DNA of 64,000 bases from Casuarina equisetifolia. Lineage: Eukaryota > Streptophyta > Magnoliopsida > Fagales > Casuarinaceae. A program made the translations under genes and the position numbers. The DNA is taken from contig CM052357.1 of the NCBI GenBank assembly GCA_028551475.1, positions 15,857,931 through 15,921,930 on the forward strand, read 5' to 3'. The notes below the pieces were generated by a model. The model did not search any database and was not told the origin of the DNA. It was given only the letters and a program-made list of their open reading frames with translations. Shown here piece after piece: positions 1-10,610 of this stretch (the first letter of the stretch is position 1; every line of letters starts with the position of its first letter).

Positions 1-856
1 ATCACCAGACAATAAACCTTGATGTGTCCCAGTTTTCTACATTCACAGCACACATTTTCCCTAGGTTCATTTGCTTCTTTTCTCCTACTTTGTCCTACAT
101 ATTTACTTAATCCTTTTCTTAGAAACTTCTTAAATCTCTTAGCTATAAGAGTTACTTCATCATTTTTTGATTCTTCCTCTTCAACCTTTTCTACCTTTAC
201 TTTAAGTGCAAGTGATCTTCTATTTTTCTTCTCTTTTTCTCTTCTCATAAGTTACATTTCATGAGTTTTAAGGAAACCTAACAAGTCATCTAAGGTCAGC
301 ACATCTAGGTCATAAGCCTATTTTATATTCATCTTCTTAGGATACCAACTTTTGGGTAGGGACACTAACATGTTTCTCACCATTCCTCATTTGTGAAGGT
401 TTTTCCTAACAATTTAAGTTCAGAAATAATCTCAATAAATCTACCAAACATGTTATTAATAGTTTCAGAATCTTTTATAACAAACAAATTATAGTCATGT
501 GTAAGCATAGTAACTTTAGAAGACTTTACCTTTTTGGTTCCTTTATAGATGACCTCCAACTTATCCCAAATCTCTTTATTGGTAAGGCAAAAGGACACTT
601 TGTTAAACTCATGTGCTCTAAGACCATTATAGATCATATTCATAGACTTGGTGTTTAACCCCATTAGTTTAGCTTCATTTTTAGTCCACTCATTAATCAT
701 AGGTAAGACTATATCCTTCTTGATTACTTGCCAAGCTTCTATATCTTAACTTATTACAAAGACTTACATTAATTGTTTCCAATACCTAAAATTAATGTCA
801 TCAAACAATGGAGGTTTGTTAAACCCCGTAATAGCTAAACCTTTGTTAGAAGCCAT
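1..856 (-). pseudogene. Copia gag remnant (UBN2-type gag and zinc knuckle), runs off left edge
   Basis: Read on the minus strand from an ATG at 856, the sequence begins MASNKGLAITGFNKPPLFDD, the usual opening of gag in long-LTR Copia elements (SIRE/Maximus type). An in-frame stop follows shortly. The frame from 700 to 377 carries the gag core (INEWTKNEAK, FCLTNKEIWDKLE, FGRFIEIISELKLLG). Further along, in other frames, come the basic segment EKEKKNRRSLALKVKVEKVE and, near 17-60, a CCHC zinc knuckle with the Cys-x2-Cys-x4-His-x4-Cys spacing intact (CCECRKLGHIKVYC). Gag forms the virus-like particle that packages element RNA. Several stops and frame changes make this a dead copy. Protease, integrase and reverse transcriptase would lie left of position 1 and are not visible. 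Family assignment is firm; lineage is inferred from the gag sequence and LTR length. Confidence 0.85.
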
Positions 857-901
857 AGCATGGATTTACTCTAGGATGTTAACCCTCTTAATTAGAGAAC
901 T

Positions 902-918
902 TAGCTCAAGATACCAAT
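902..918 (-). other. Primer binding site of the left Copia element
   Basis: Immediately inside the LTR, the minus strand reads TGGTATCTTGAGC, an imperfect match to the initiator-methionine tRNA primer site (TGGTATCAGAGC) used by most plant Copia elements. It sits between the LTR and the gag start, as expected. Confidence 0.6.
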
Positions 919-2581
919 TGTTAGGTTTTATGGCTTAACAAGAATGAGGTTGAATTGGTTAAGCTAAGACTCGGTCACCACTTTTTGAACTTTTAAAATG
1001 GTTCGAAGTGTTCATGCAAATCATACAAATGTAGCAAGCATATAGTAAGCAAACTCTAAACAAGTAACACACTGATTTACAATAAGATAGCAAGCTATTA
1101 TTAAGTAGTTGACAAATGAATTAGCAAGTAAGACAGCAAGCTAATATCAAGGAAAAGATAAGGAAATTAGCAACAATCAATAAGTAAGATCTGAGTCAAT
1201 AAAGGGAAGAAGAACACTAGATTTACCACAGTGGTTCGGCACTCAATCCTTGAGTCCTACGTCTACTCGTTTCTTCTTTAATCCATCCGATTGAAGTCTC
1301 CTTTACTTAAACAAAATTAGTAGAAAACCTTCTCCCTAATCCAACCAACTCCTCCTCAAAGAAATTCTCAAGTATAGTTACAAGATATGATCAAAAGATT
1401 ATGTACAAGTGCAAATTCCCAACTAATGTAATAGTTTATGAGATATTGCTAATCAAAGGAGCTATGCAAGTATGAATAATGAAGATGAAAGCTCCTATCG
1501 CAAAACCCCTAAATTATAACAAATTAAGGTTTCAGATTTCTCACAATGTTTATGTGTAATAAGTATTTTAAATGTAATTAACACATAAAAAAAGTCATAC
1601 AAGGTACAACCCATGGTATAATCAAAGAATAAATCAAGTAATCGAATATCACCAAAACCTTGTGAGTTACCAAGAGATGAACTAGCTTGAGTAAATGATT
1701 GAGTGAGCTCAAAGATTGAAAATTTGTTGAGATAACACTTCAAATAGTTATAAATCATTGACCCTCTCTTTAAGAATAAGTTTTCTTCTTATAGAAGATA
1801 AATCTAGGGCATTGGTTTTAGCTTAAACTTGAACCTGTAGCTTTCTTCCTATTAGAGCCTCATCATCAACCATTAAATCAACTTTAGATATCTTCTTTGA
1901 ATAAAAAAATTCAACCGTTCTGACACACATCTCCTCAAAATCCTCCCATTGAGGATTCGGTCACCTAAGGAGCTCAACACCTTTCTCTCAGCCTTCATGT
2001 TTTGAATAAGGATTAGGGCACACTAAGGCTAAGTTGCTTAAGTGATTCCCTCACTTGACTAAACGGTGTGCTTTACTATGATGCAGGCTGTGAAACACTT
2101 AATCAAGCAAGCAAGCCATGAAATATAGGTGTGGACCAAAGACATAGATGCAGGCCGTGAGTAACTTGCATGATGAACTGAACCTCAAGTTACTTAAACA
2201 GTCTAGCAACACATAAGCATGCAAGCTTAGATTTAATCCAACATATGGCTTCACTTGAATTAAATCAAGCTTGGATAGAAGCTCCTCATAGATTGATCTT
2301 TGAGTATGTTCCTACAAATGTATAAAGCCAAGTATCATTTTTCTTAAATATATTCAAATATATTTTTCAACATCATCCATATAAGATATTTCTCAAAGTC
2401 ACTTTATGAAGATGTTTTATGAAGAAACGTAGGAACCTAGCTACTTTATAATATCATTGATTAATATTATAATTTATATAGCTTTTACTTCTTATGATTT
2501 TCTCTTGCACATATAAAAAATATTTTTCAAGAAATAATTCACAAATAGATTTTGTCACAGCAAAACCTTTATGTTCCAACA
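919..2581 (-). repeat. Probable 5' LTR (about 1.66 kb) of the left Copia element
   Basis: The block begins TGTTAGG at 919 and ends CCAACA at 2581, so the ends are the inverted TG/CA pair typical of LTRs. It directly adjoins a primer binding site and a gag start on the minus strand. It contains a stretch (about 1220-1370) that is clearly similar to 3128-3240, showing that several LTRs of one broad group are scattered through the window. The partner LTR would be left of the window, so the outer boundary rests only on the terminal motif and on similarity to the copy at 2976. No gene is seen inside; ORFs here are short and unrelated to known proteins. Confidence 0.6.
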
Positions 2582-2975
2582 CTTTCTTCCATGAAACCTA
2601 GTGAATACTAATAGATTCTCTTTTGCTTTATAAAACTTTAAGGTATAACCACTAATAGGATATGCATTAGTATAGAGCTCCAATTAGCAATCTAACCATT
2701 AATAGGATATGCACCAGTATAGAGCTCAACACATTCTTAATTAGTGTTAGTTAGCCACCACGTAACAAAAGCTTTGATTTCCAGGTACTTGAGAGGTAAC
2801 TTCTCTTGCATAAAACTACTTAAGGCCTAATTACAAGCTATTCTAGTTGGGAGAATGTTTTGAGACATTGTAAAATGAGTCTTTTATTTGCTAACCTTTT
2901 TTCCATTTTGCTCCACATATTCATAAAATAGTCTCAACAAATTATTTAGAGAATTAGGGGTACCTTTAATAAAAT
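2582..2975. other. Spacer with a 47-bp direct duplication
   Basis: No gene is seen. Two near-identical segments of about 36 bp (2646-2681 and 2693-2728) lie 47 bp apart; each contains ATAGGATATGC and TATAGAGCTC. Confidence 0.6.
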
Positions 2976-4050
2976 GTAGAATATCTATTAGGTATAATGG
3001 CAAACCAAAAAAAGGGGTTGAATTAATTTTTGAATTTTTTCCCTTTAAAAATATTTTTCCAAATATCAAGATAATTACTAGAACTTGTAAAAATTAAGGT
3101 ACAAACAACACACACAAGACACAGTTTTACCATGGTGGTTCAACCCTCGAACCTATGTCCACCTTTTTCTTCTTTCAATCTAATTGATCGAAGTCCACTT
3201 TACTCACTACTTAAGAGAAAACATTCTTCCACACTTTACAATCCTTTCACCAAAGGATTACAACACAACTTGGTTACAAAGAAGGCTTTCTCAACCTTAT
3301 ACAAAGCAAATCCCCTAAGATATATAGTTTGTATGGGATTTTGCTAAACTAAGAGTTTTGTAATAATAAAAGATTACAAACAAAGTCGTAATCATGAAAA
3401 CCCCAATTTATGGTGGAGTTAGGGTTTCAAATTTATAAGAAAATGTATGTACACAACAATGATATCAATAAGATCAGCATATACATAAGCAATAACACAA
3501 ATGATCTTGTAGAACAATAGAGTAATGGAGAATTTCACCTAGATTTCAAGAGAGCTTAAGCTATCAAACTCTTTTGCCATACTTTTATATTCAGATTTTC
3601 TTCTCCAATGATCATATTAAAGTAATTTTTTTTTCTTTCACTTTATATGAGGAATGCACCTTTTTCGGTTGAAAACTAGCACCTTTGACTTCCTTATATT
3701 TTCTTCCTCTTAAGAGCCTACCTATAATGATTTTCAAGTGTAAAGAGTAGAGCATAGTCAGGACAAAGGTTTTACTTTTTCACTAACCAACTTCAAGCAA
3801 GCGCTTTGCTATAAATGGCATAAAAAAAAGGCACCTTTCACTTTACAAAGAGTTGTTCTTGTTGAATATATTTAGATGTTGAAAATATTTGAAAAACTAT
3901 ATTTCTATGTGTTATTTAAACAAATCTTGTACCAACAAAAATTGTGGAATGTATGTAGAATAAATAATCAAAATAATGATTATTTTTCAAGACAAAGTTC
4001 CCACATAACAGAAATTGTCTCACACCAAAATGTTTCCGAGGAAATATTTC
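2976..4050 (-). repeat. LTR of the long-LTR Copia group, degraded; far end approximate
   Basis: The segment starting TGTAGAATATCTATTAGG and continuing with GGGGTTGAATTAATT is an inverted copy of the block ending at 28726 and resembles 919-2581 through its length. A shared stretch near 3980-4035 matches the end of the 919-2581 LTR. Only short ORFs occur, including 3132-3347, whose translation resembles the minus-strand translation of 28328-28558; both are LTR sequence, not genes. The right boundary is uncertain. Confidence 0.55.
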
Positions 4051-4740
4051 TCTAAAGCTTTCTATTAAATATTTTTGTCATAAATATTGATTTTTGGAAA
4101 TAGTTAAAATCTATCCAAGAATTTTATAAATTTTGGACTTCACATTAATTTGAAAATTAATTTTATCCTTTTGGATGCACATATATTTATGGTGAATCAT
4201 TGATTGTCTAGCATACATATTTTGTCAAAAAGCATTGAATAGCTTGAAAGGATTAAAAGAAGTAAGCTATAAAAGGAAAGCTCTCCATCTTAATCTAGAA
4301 ATATAAAAGCATTTCTAGTGAAATGGTGCATTTCATTTTGGTAAAGCTAAGAAAAAGGTAAAAACCAAAGGAATATTGGGGTTGAGCTACAAAGCTATTA
4401 TGCGCCACACACCCTTTTTCTTTCTCCATTTTGAAAACCTAAATCTTCTTTCTAAATCAAATTCGATTGAATGACAAGTTACTTGAAAGAGAATCAAGAG
4501 TTTTTGATGGCTCAATGATAAGATTTCTATTCCCTAAAAGTTGATTGATTTTGTGAGCTTATATATACTAATAGCTAGGGTTTAGTTTTGAAACACATGA
4601 CTTTTTGAAAGAGCATCGATCATATTCTTATGAGATAATCTTTGCAGAATAATCCTCATATTATTGCTCGAAATTTACATGATAGTAGTGCTGTAATTTC
4701 CTGATAAACAAAGAATTGTTTAGATAAATTTAAAAACGGC
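4051..4740. other. AT-rich upstream region of the membrane-protein gene
   Basis: No coding sequence is recognised. A TATAAAAGG motif near 4268 could be a promoter element of a decayed LTR, but nothing links it to a transcript. Base composition changes sharply at about 4740, where the GC-richer leader of the next gene begins. Confidence 0.4.
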
Positions 4741-4934
4741 AACAACAATACGTCGTAAGCAGAACGATACCCCGGCTACCCGTCGTTGCTCTAAGAGGGG
4801 TCTCAAAAGGCATGTAAACGTCGTCGTATTTACCATCACCGTCTCAGCCTTCCCCTGGAACTCCCTTGCTGGTTGAGCAGGGGTTCAGAGTCGGAGCCAC
4901 AGAGAGAGAGGGGGGGACAGAGGACGAAGGAGTG

Positions 4935-7900
4935 ATGAACGGCATCTCTGATGCAGCTCTAGAAGACCAGCACTGCTATGCTTGCTACCCCATTCCTCCT
5001 GTATTCCTCTACACTGTTGTACCCCTCTGCTCTCTGGGCCTTGCTGTCTCTGTTTTTATTCTCGTCGTGGTTCACAATGCCGTCTTCTTTGTGTCCTTAC
5101 TCCTGCTTTCGGCTCTGGTCTTCACCTTCGTGGTGTGGAACACCATTCAGTGGAAAAGCAATGGGAGAATTCCTTGCTTTCTTCTCTCTCTCCCTGAGTC
5201 TGACCTTAGGGTGGCTCGTGAGGGACAGCTCGTTAAGATCACTGGGGTACCATCTACTTCTCCCTTCCTTTCTATTGATTCCTTGCTTCTAAACCCTGTG
5301 TTATGCAGCCTGTTTTTGTTTTTGCTGGAATTGAGTTGTGGTTTGTTGCTGAGAAAATAAAAGGGAAGTAGATAAAACATGAAATTGCGAGTCTTATGGT
5401 CACTTATTTTTTTTTAAAGAAATGTAAATATCATCAGATTGTGAACCTCCTGTTTGAAAATGATGTGGAAAACTTGTTCATTTCCATCGAACCAAACATA
5501 GGCATTGTTATGAAGTTCGTTAGTTTTTATCATGCTCTTTTTCTCACTTGATTATAATTATTATTTTGTCGTCATTCTTATGTGAATAAATATGCTGATA
5601 AATGAATGGATCTTGAAGCACTTCCCGTCTAATGGGCTGCAAATAAAGGAGCTGACCAATGTCAAAATGAAGCTCTAGTCGATTAATTTTTGTTGTTTTT
5701 AATTCCAAAAAATGAGGGGGGAAAAGTCAACTCATCGAACCTTAGATAAATCAACTGGTCGTGGCGTGCCAGAGGCTTTTCCATTTTCACAACCAAGAAC
5801 TTTTTGACTGGATTATTTCTTCTTTTTAATGGTGATAAGAATTTTGAGGCTTTACGATTGAGTTATTTCGTGCTTCTCTCTTATGAAACTATAGGAACTT
5901 GGTAAAGAAACAATCTTGGGAATGGGATAGCTGTCATATCATAGGCTTGTCTTAACTATTAGCATCGAATATTATATCCACAATTTATTCCGGTTCAGCC
6001 AATTTTCAGAATTTCACTCATGCTACTTTGAAAGAGACAGAGACTTGGGTTTTTTGGAAACCAAAGCAAGTGCTTTCTAGACGGGGATGCTTTATTTAGA
6101 ACATTGACTTGACAGTCTTTCTTTGAATGTGATTGAGAAATTATGATTGGTAATGCTTTATGTTTCTTGTGATGGAGGGAGTAGCTCTTTTTAGGAACAC
6201 CTAACTGAAGTGCGTGTTGGGATCATATTATCCAACATGCTGGTTGTACGGATTAATGTCATTTGACATGCTGACCTTGTAGATAATCATATCTTTGGAT
6301 GCGCAGAGTTTTGAATCATGTTACCTATACTGTATGTTTCCGTTTGAATTTCTCTTTTATTCTCATCTATCATCCATTGTGTGCATTATTCTATTAGCAA
6401 GTAATATTTTCGTTCTACCTGGTTGAAACCAATTCTTTTGTAATTCTGATGATTTCAGCTTGCATCATGTGGTAGTGCTGCCCTGGAATCTTCTTATGAA
6501 AAGGCTAGCAGATGTATCTATGCATCTACTCTTTTGTATGAATACAGAGGATTTGAACTCAGACCAGTGAATCTTAAGAAACCATGGTTCCAATGGAGTT
6601 TAGCATATTGTGAGGTATACTAAGTCTTCTAAAGCCATTCAGCCTATTCTTTTAGTAGTAAACTGTTGGCTGTCCTAATAGGATTGTGTGCTTGTTGATC
6701 TTGTAGGAGTTAAATTGTTAGTTTCATAAGTTTCCATTTCAGTTTTAGAACTTAAATTAACTTTATGCGTTAAGGTCACTGTAATCTTGATAATTGCTTT
6801 GAACTACCTTGTTGTGGCAAAGAAAAAATCCCCAAAGCATAGTATCCCCAACCCAAGACAACCTGTACTGGCTTGAAAACTTCTTATTGGCACGTTTTTC
6901 AAAAATGTTTTAATTATGTCCTTCATCACAACCTCACTCTACATATTTATGTTCATTTTCACCTTTGACCTCATTCAACTCGAATCAGACATGTTTTTAT
7001 ACTGGACATTGCAACACCTAAGATGAAATTATTTCAGCTCTACCTCTGACCTCTCACCAGTGTGTTCAGCTATATGCTTCCAAGTCTAATTACTAATTGA
7101 CCTGAATTATTTTGTTATCAATTTTTCATTTGATTCATTTGTGCATGTTGTTTTTGTTTGCTTAGCATTAGGTACTACAAATCATGATATGGTTTGACAA
7201 ACACAACTCTGCTAATATGTTTATGCTTATCTTGGATTAGCTTCTGTGTCCTTTTGAGACATCACTGTGTCAGAATATACCTTTTATGATAGACACAAAA
7301 CTTCAAAGGAAGCTTTAAGGGAGTTAAATGTGGAATGGCTCTGCTCTTGCTAGTGTCCTTGGCTTACTCAGGCATATAAGCAAAAACCTACAACTCTTTT
7401 CAGACTACAGATACTGAGTCTGAAAAGTGGAAGCAGAGGTCTTTTCTTTTTTCTTTTTTTTTTGGTGTGTAATGAATGTCAAAGCTTTTAAGGGTCAATA
7501 AGATGGAAAAGTGGAAGCTGCACTGTTAGATTTTTCACTTTCTTTCATATTGCGTTGTTGCGGTTCTCTACACGCTGGAAGTAATACAGAAAACATAGAG
7601 ACGGCAAAATTGAGAGAATATCTATCTGTAGGATCCGAAGATTGGAACATCTAGTATGGATGGGACCCTTAACATTTCTTGCTATAGTAAAAAACCTAGC
7701 AATCTCCCCTTTGCTCTCTTATCTGTGCAGCATAGGACAAGGACGGACAAGATAATGATAACCAGGGATAAATCAATATACAGCATTACACAACTGATGG
7801 TCTACTGTAAACTTCAAAGTCATAATGAAGTAAAATTCTCGTTAATCAAATTTAGAGAACTTCCAGCATCTCGCTACTATATCAAAATGTTGATTTCCTG

Positions 7901-8593
7901 CCTTGTGACTGGCTTATTAGAATATTAACGATAACAGCCACCTCCACTATTTGGAAAGTTTGGTATTATTGTGGAATCTAATCCTCGGTCTTTCATCCTG
8001 ACAGAGGTCCGCCACTGACTTTTACGTAACTGACAGAAAGTCTGGTGTCACAGCTCTAGTGAAAGCTGGTTCCGGTTGTAAAGTTATTCCCTTGGTCGTT
8101 GAGAGCAAACTTGTAAACACTACTAGATATTGCAGGACTTTATCTCCCCATCTGAAGAAATGGTTGAGAGACAGGAACCTCTCAGAAGAAGCACGTATAC
8201 TACGTCTCGAGGAAGGGTAACTCATTTTTTCTAATGGAAGCCTAAACTACCAGACAATGCAGCTTTACCTTATCATCTCATGCGTTATTCTTTACAACCT
8301 ATTTTTCTCCCTCTTTTTTGGGCTTTTATTCTTCACAACTGAAATGCTGCAAAATTTTTGGCAGGTACGTCCAGGAAGGCAGCTGTGTGACCGTGGTTGG
8401 AATGTTGCATCGAAATAATGATATAGCAATGATAATTCAACCACCGGAGGTCATCTCCACGGGATGTCTCTGGCGGAAGCTTCTTCTCCCAGTTAATATT
8501 GATGGATTGATCCTACAGTTCTCTCAGATGGCCGGTCTTGTATCAAACCTAGAGTCCACGCAAAGAAACAGAACTGTAATGCCAGATGTATGA
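4935..8593 (+). CDS. At1g16860-like two-pass membrane protein, four coding exons
   Basis: Coding exons are 4935-5246, 6459-6614, 8005-8216 and 8365-8593, all with GT-AG introns (phases 0, 0, 2), giving 302 residues. The N-terminal part has two hydrophobic helices at about residues 23-46 and 49-67. The rest carries segments conserved in the plant family that includes Arabidopsis At1g16860 and At1g78880, labelled 'ubiquitin-specific protease family C19-related' in that genome: AREGQLVKITG, SSYEKASRCIYASTLLYEYR, SGVTALVKAGSGCKVIPLV and a C-terminal VTVVGMLHRNNDIAMII. No protease catalytic motif is visible, so an enzymatic role should not be assumed. The open frame extends upstream of 4935 but contains no earlier ATG, so 4935 is the first usable start. 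The protein lacks the long Ser/Gly/Pro-rich N-terminus I recall for the Arabidopsis relatives, so it may be a short paralogue or have an unseen upstream exon. Biochemical function is unknown. Confidence 0.88.
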
Positions 8594-10610
8594 AATAGGA
8601 AGGATTTTAAAGTGTTCTGCTATATCATTATAATTTAGATTTTAATCCTGAATTTTCTGTCACCATGTACCTCTGACTGCTAATTGTTTCCTGATCAAAC
8701 TTCATTTTTTCACTAGAATTTGATAATTTTATGGAGTCCCGTTTATGCCTAGATCCTCTCTTACATGTTCAAAAAGGCCTCCAGCTCGAAATACGACGTC
8801 TGTTTTTTTTCTCTTTTAATTTTTCTGGATAACTAATTTAAGAAGATATTTACTATCAAAGACTAATATGGGCGGTATAATGATGTTAGACTAAGTAAAC
8901 TCCAAACCACCCTCTCTTAAGGTACAAGATACAAGCTGTTGGATTTTTCAAGCAGCGTTATTTCAATGGGTTGACATTCACAAACACTCATGAAAGTAAT
9001 GAAGATGAAATCCTTTCTCAGAATTAACGGGGCAAAATTCAAAGAAATACAGCACTATGTGTATGAACAGGACGACAAATCTCCCACGCAAAAATATTCT
9101 ACCCTAACCCCCAACTTCGTGCCGAAACTTTGGCAGCTGCATTGTGCCTGTTGATGTGCCCTAAGTCACAGAAGAGGATTCCTCAGTGCCAGCATTATTT
9201 CCCCGAAGCTAATGGTTAATGGATAAAATTAGTGATATTGCCACGTTAGTACTGCCATGTCAGCACCATTTATCCACGGAGGAGCCACGTTACCCATTGC
9301 TCGAGAGAGCATGTGTCACGACACATCAATCCTTGCAAGTTTGAGCGTGCATCGCGTGTATCTCCTTCTTCCTCACACAGCAGCACCATCCCAACATCTT
9401 AACAAATTCGATCTGCATTTCCTCTGGCCAGAAGTGTAAATACGCAAATTAAGCAGACAAGTTTGCTCATTAAATCAACAAAAACCTAGTAAGCCCTAAG
9501 ATGCGGTTTTGTGCCTCACACCGCAATGCTCCCTAATCGATGGACGAATATTCACCAGTCGGTTATGGAAAGTCGATTGGGGACCTAAATCCAATTACTT
9601 CACCAAAGTCAGAACTCAGCTATGTTTCCTTCCAGGTTTAAATCTCATTCTAATGGAGTTTCCCTTCTCATCTGACCGTCATCTACGAGGAAATTATAGG
9701 ATTACCTTGAGAAGAAAAATATGGATAGTTGAAAGATAAAGCTCGTAAACAAAAGAGGACTTTATATTTCAATAATAGTAAGCAAAGTAAGGCTTAATGT
9801 TTTGCATACAAAAGTGGAGCAAATAGGCTATCCTTACATATTTGAATAGGCCTTGGTTTACATAAGATATTTCCTAGTAACTTCCTTGATTCAATGGCCG
9901 GTGGAGTGATGATTCCTTTACCTTCAACGAGTACACTGGTATTCCCGTCCTTAGTAAACTTTGAGGGGGAGGCGTCCTTTGGGGTGTCGCCATGTTTCCA
10001 GGACGCCATGACGTGGAGGTGGCGCGGCGACCCTGATAGTTGATGCTGACGCTTCAAACTGTGGTTGGTTCTAGTGGTTTGCGAATGCAAATCTTTCTGG
10101 TTGAGTGCTAATGTGGGAGCTAGGTTGGAGTGATGAGTTGGAAATTATGACATGTCCATGTAGGGGTCTTGGTGCATGCAGAGTGGAGTTACGCTGAACG
10201 TTGGGTTTTTGCTAAACATTACCTGGGACACACATACTGTCTAAAGGACGTGACATACTAACTGAAGGACGTAACATACTGACTGGAGGACGTAACATAT
10301 TGATTAGATTTGGCAGCGAATGCAGAAGTGATATCAGGGCTCGTTCTGTATGTTGTTCAAAGTTTTGATGAACTTGGTTGCCCGGACCTCGTGATGGATT
10401 GAATGCTTCAATACCTTCAATCAAGATTTATGTGCAACTTTGAATTCCTTTTTTGATTCTTAGTTTTTGCTTCTTTTTTTTTTAATTTTAAAAAAGGGTG
10501 ATATCTTGAAAAATTTATTAATACCAACAAGATTAAATATAATAACAATATATCAAATAAGTATGAGTAGAGTATAAGCCTAAACATTAGAAAATTAGCT
10601 AATAACCTTA
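8594..10610. other. Intergenic region, unassigned, with weak minus-strand ORFs
   Basis: The first few hundred bases are the probable 3' UTR of the membrane-protein gene. Around 9040-10430 the sequence is GC-richer than its surroundings. Minus-strand ORFs at 9794-10090 and 10212-10424 do not resemble any family I know and may be chance; the second spans the 21-bp repeat listed separately. The part from 10440 to 10610 is AT-rich with no visible feature. Confidence 0.5.
10241..10303. repeat. 21-bp minisatellite, three copies plus one degenerate
   Basis: Three consecutive 21-bp units (10241-10261, 10262-10282, 10283-10303) share the core GGACGTRACATA; a decayed fourth unit precedes them at about 10222-10240. 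Because the unit is a multiple of three, the minus-strand ORF through it encodes a seven-residue repeat (MLRPPVS, MLRPSVS, MSRPLDS). Confidence 0.85.

Noticed and set aside
3132-3347. 71-residue ORF as a gene, since a similar peptide is encoded at 28558-28328
   Set aside because: The similarity is between two copies of the same LTR group in opposite orientation; the frames are not preserved elsewhere.
4866-4934. N-terminal extension of the membrane-protein frame starting at 4866
   Set aside because: The codon at 4866 is TTG, not ATG; the first ATG in the frame is 4935, which gives a complete protein.
10091-10211. Intron joining the two minus-strand ORFs at 10424-10212 and 10090-9794
   Set aside because: A good donor (CAG/GTAATG) exists, but the only plausible acceptor near 10100 gives the wrong phase for the second frame.
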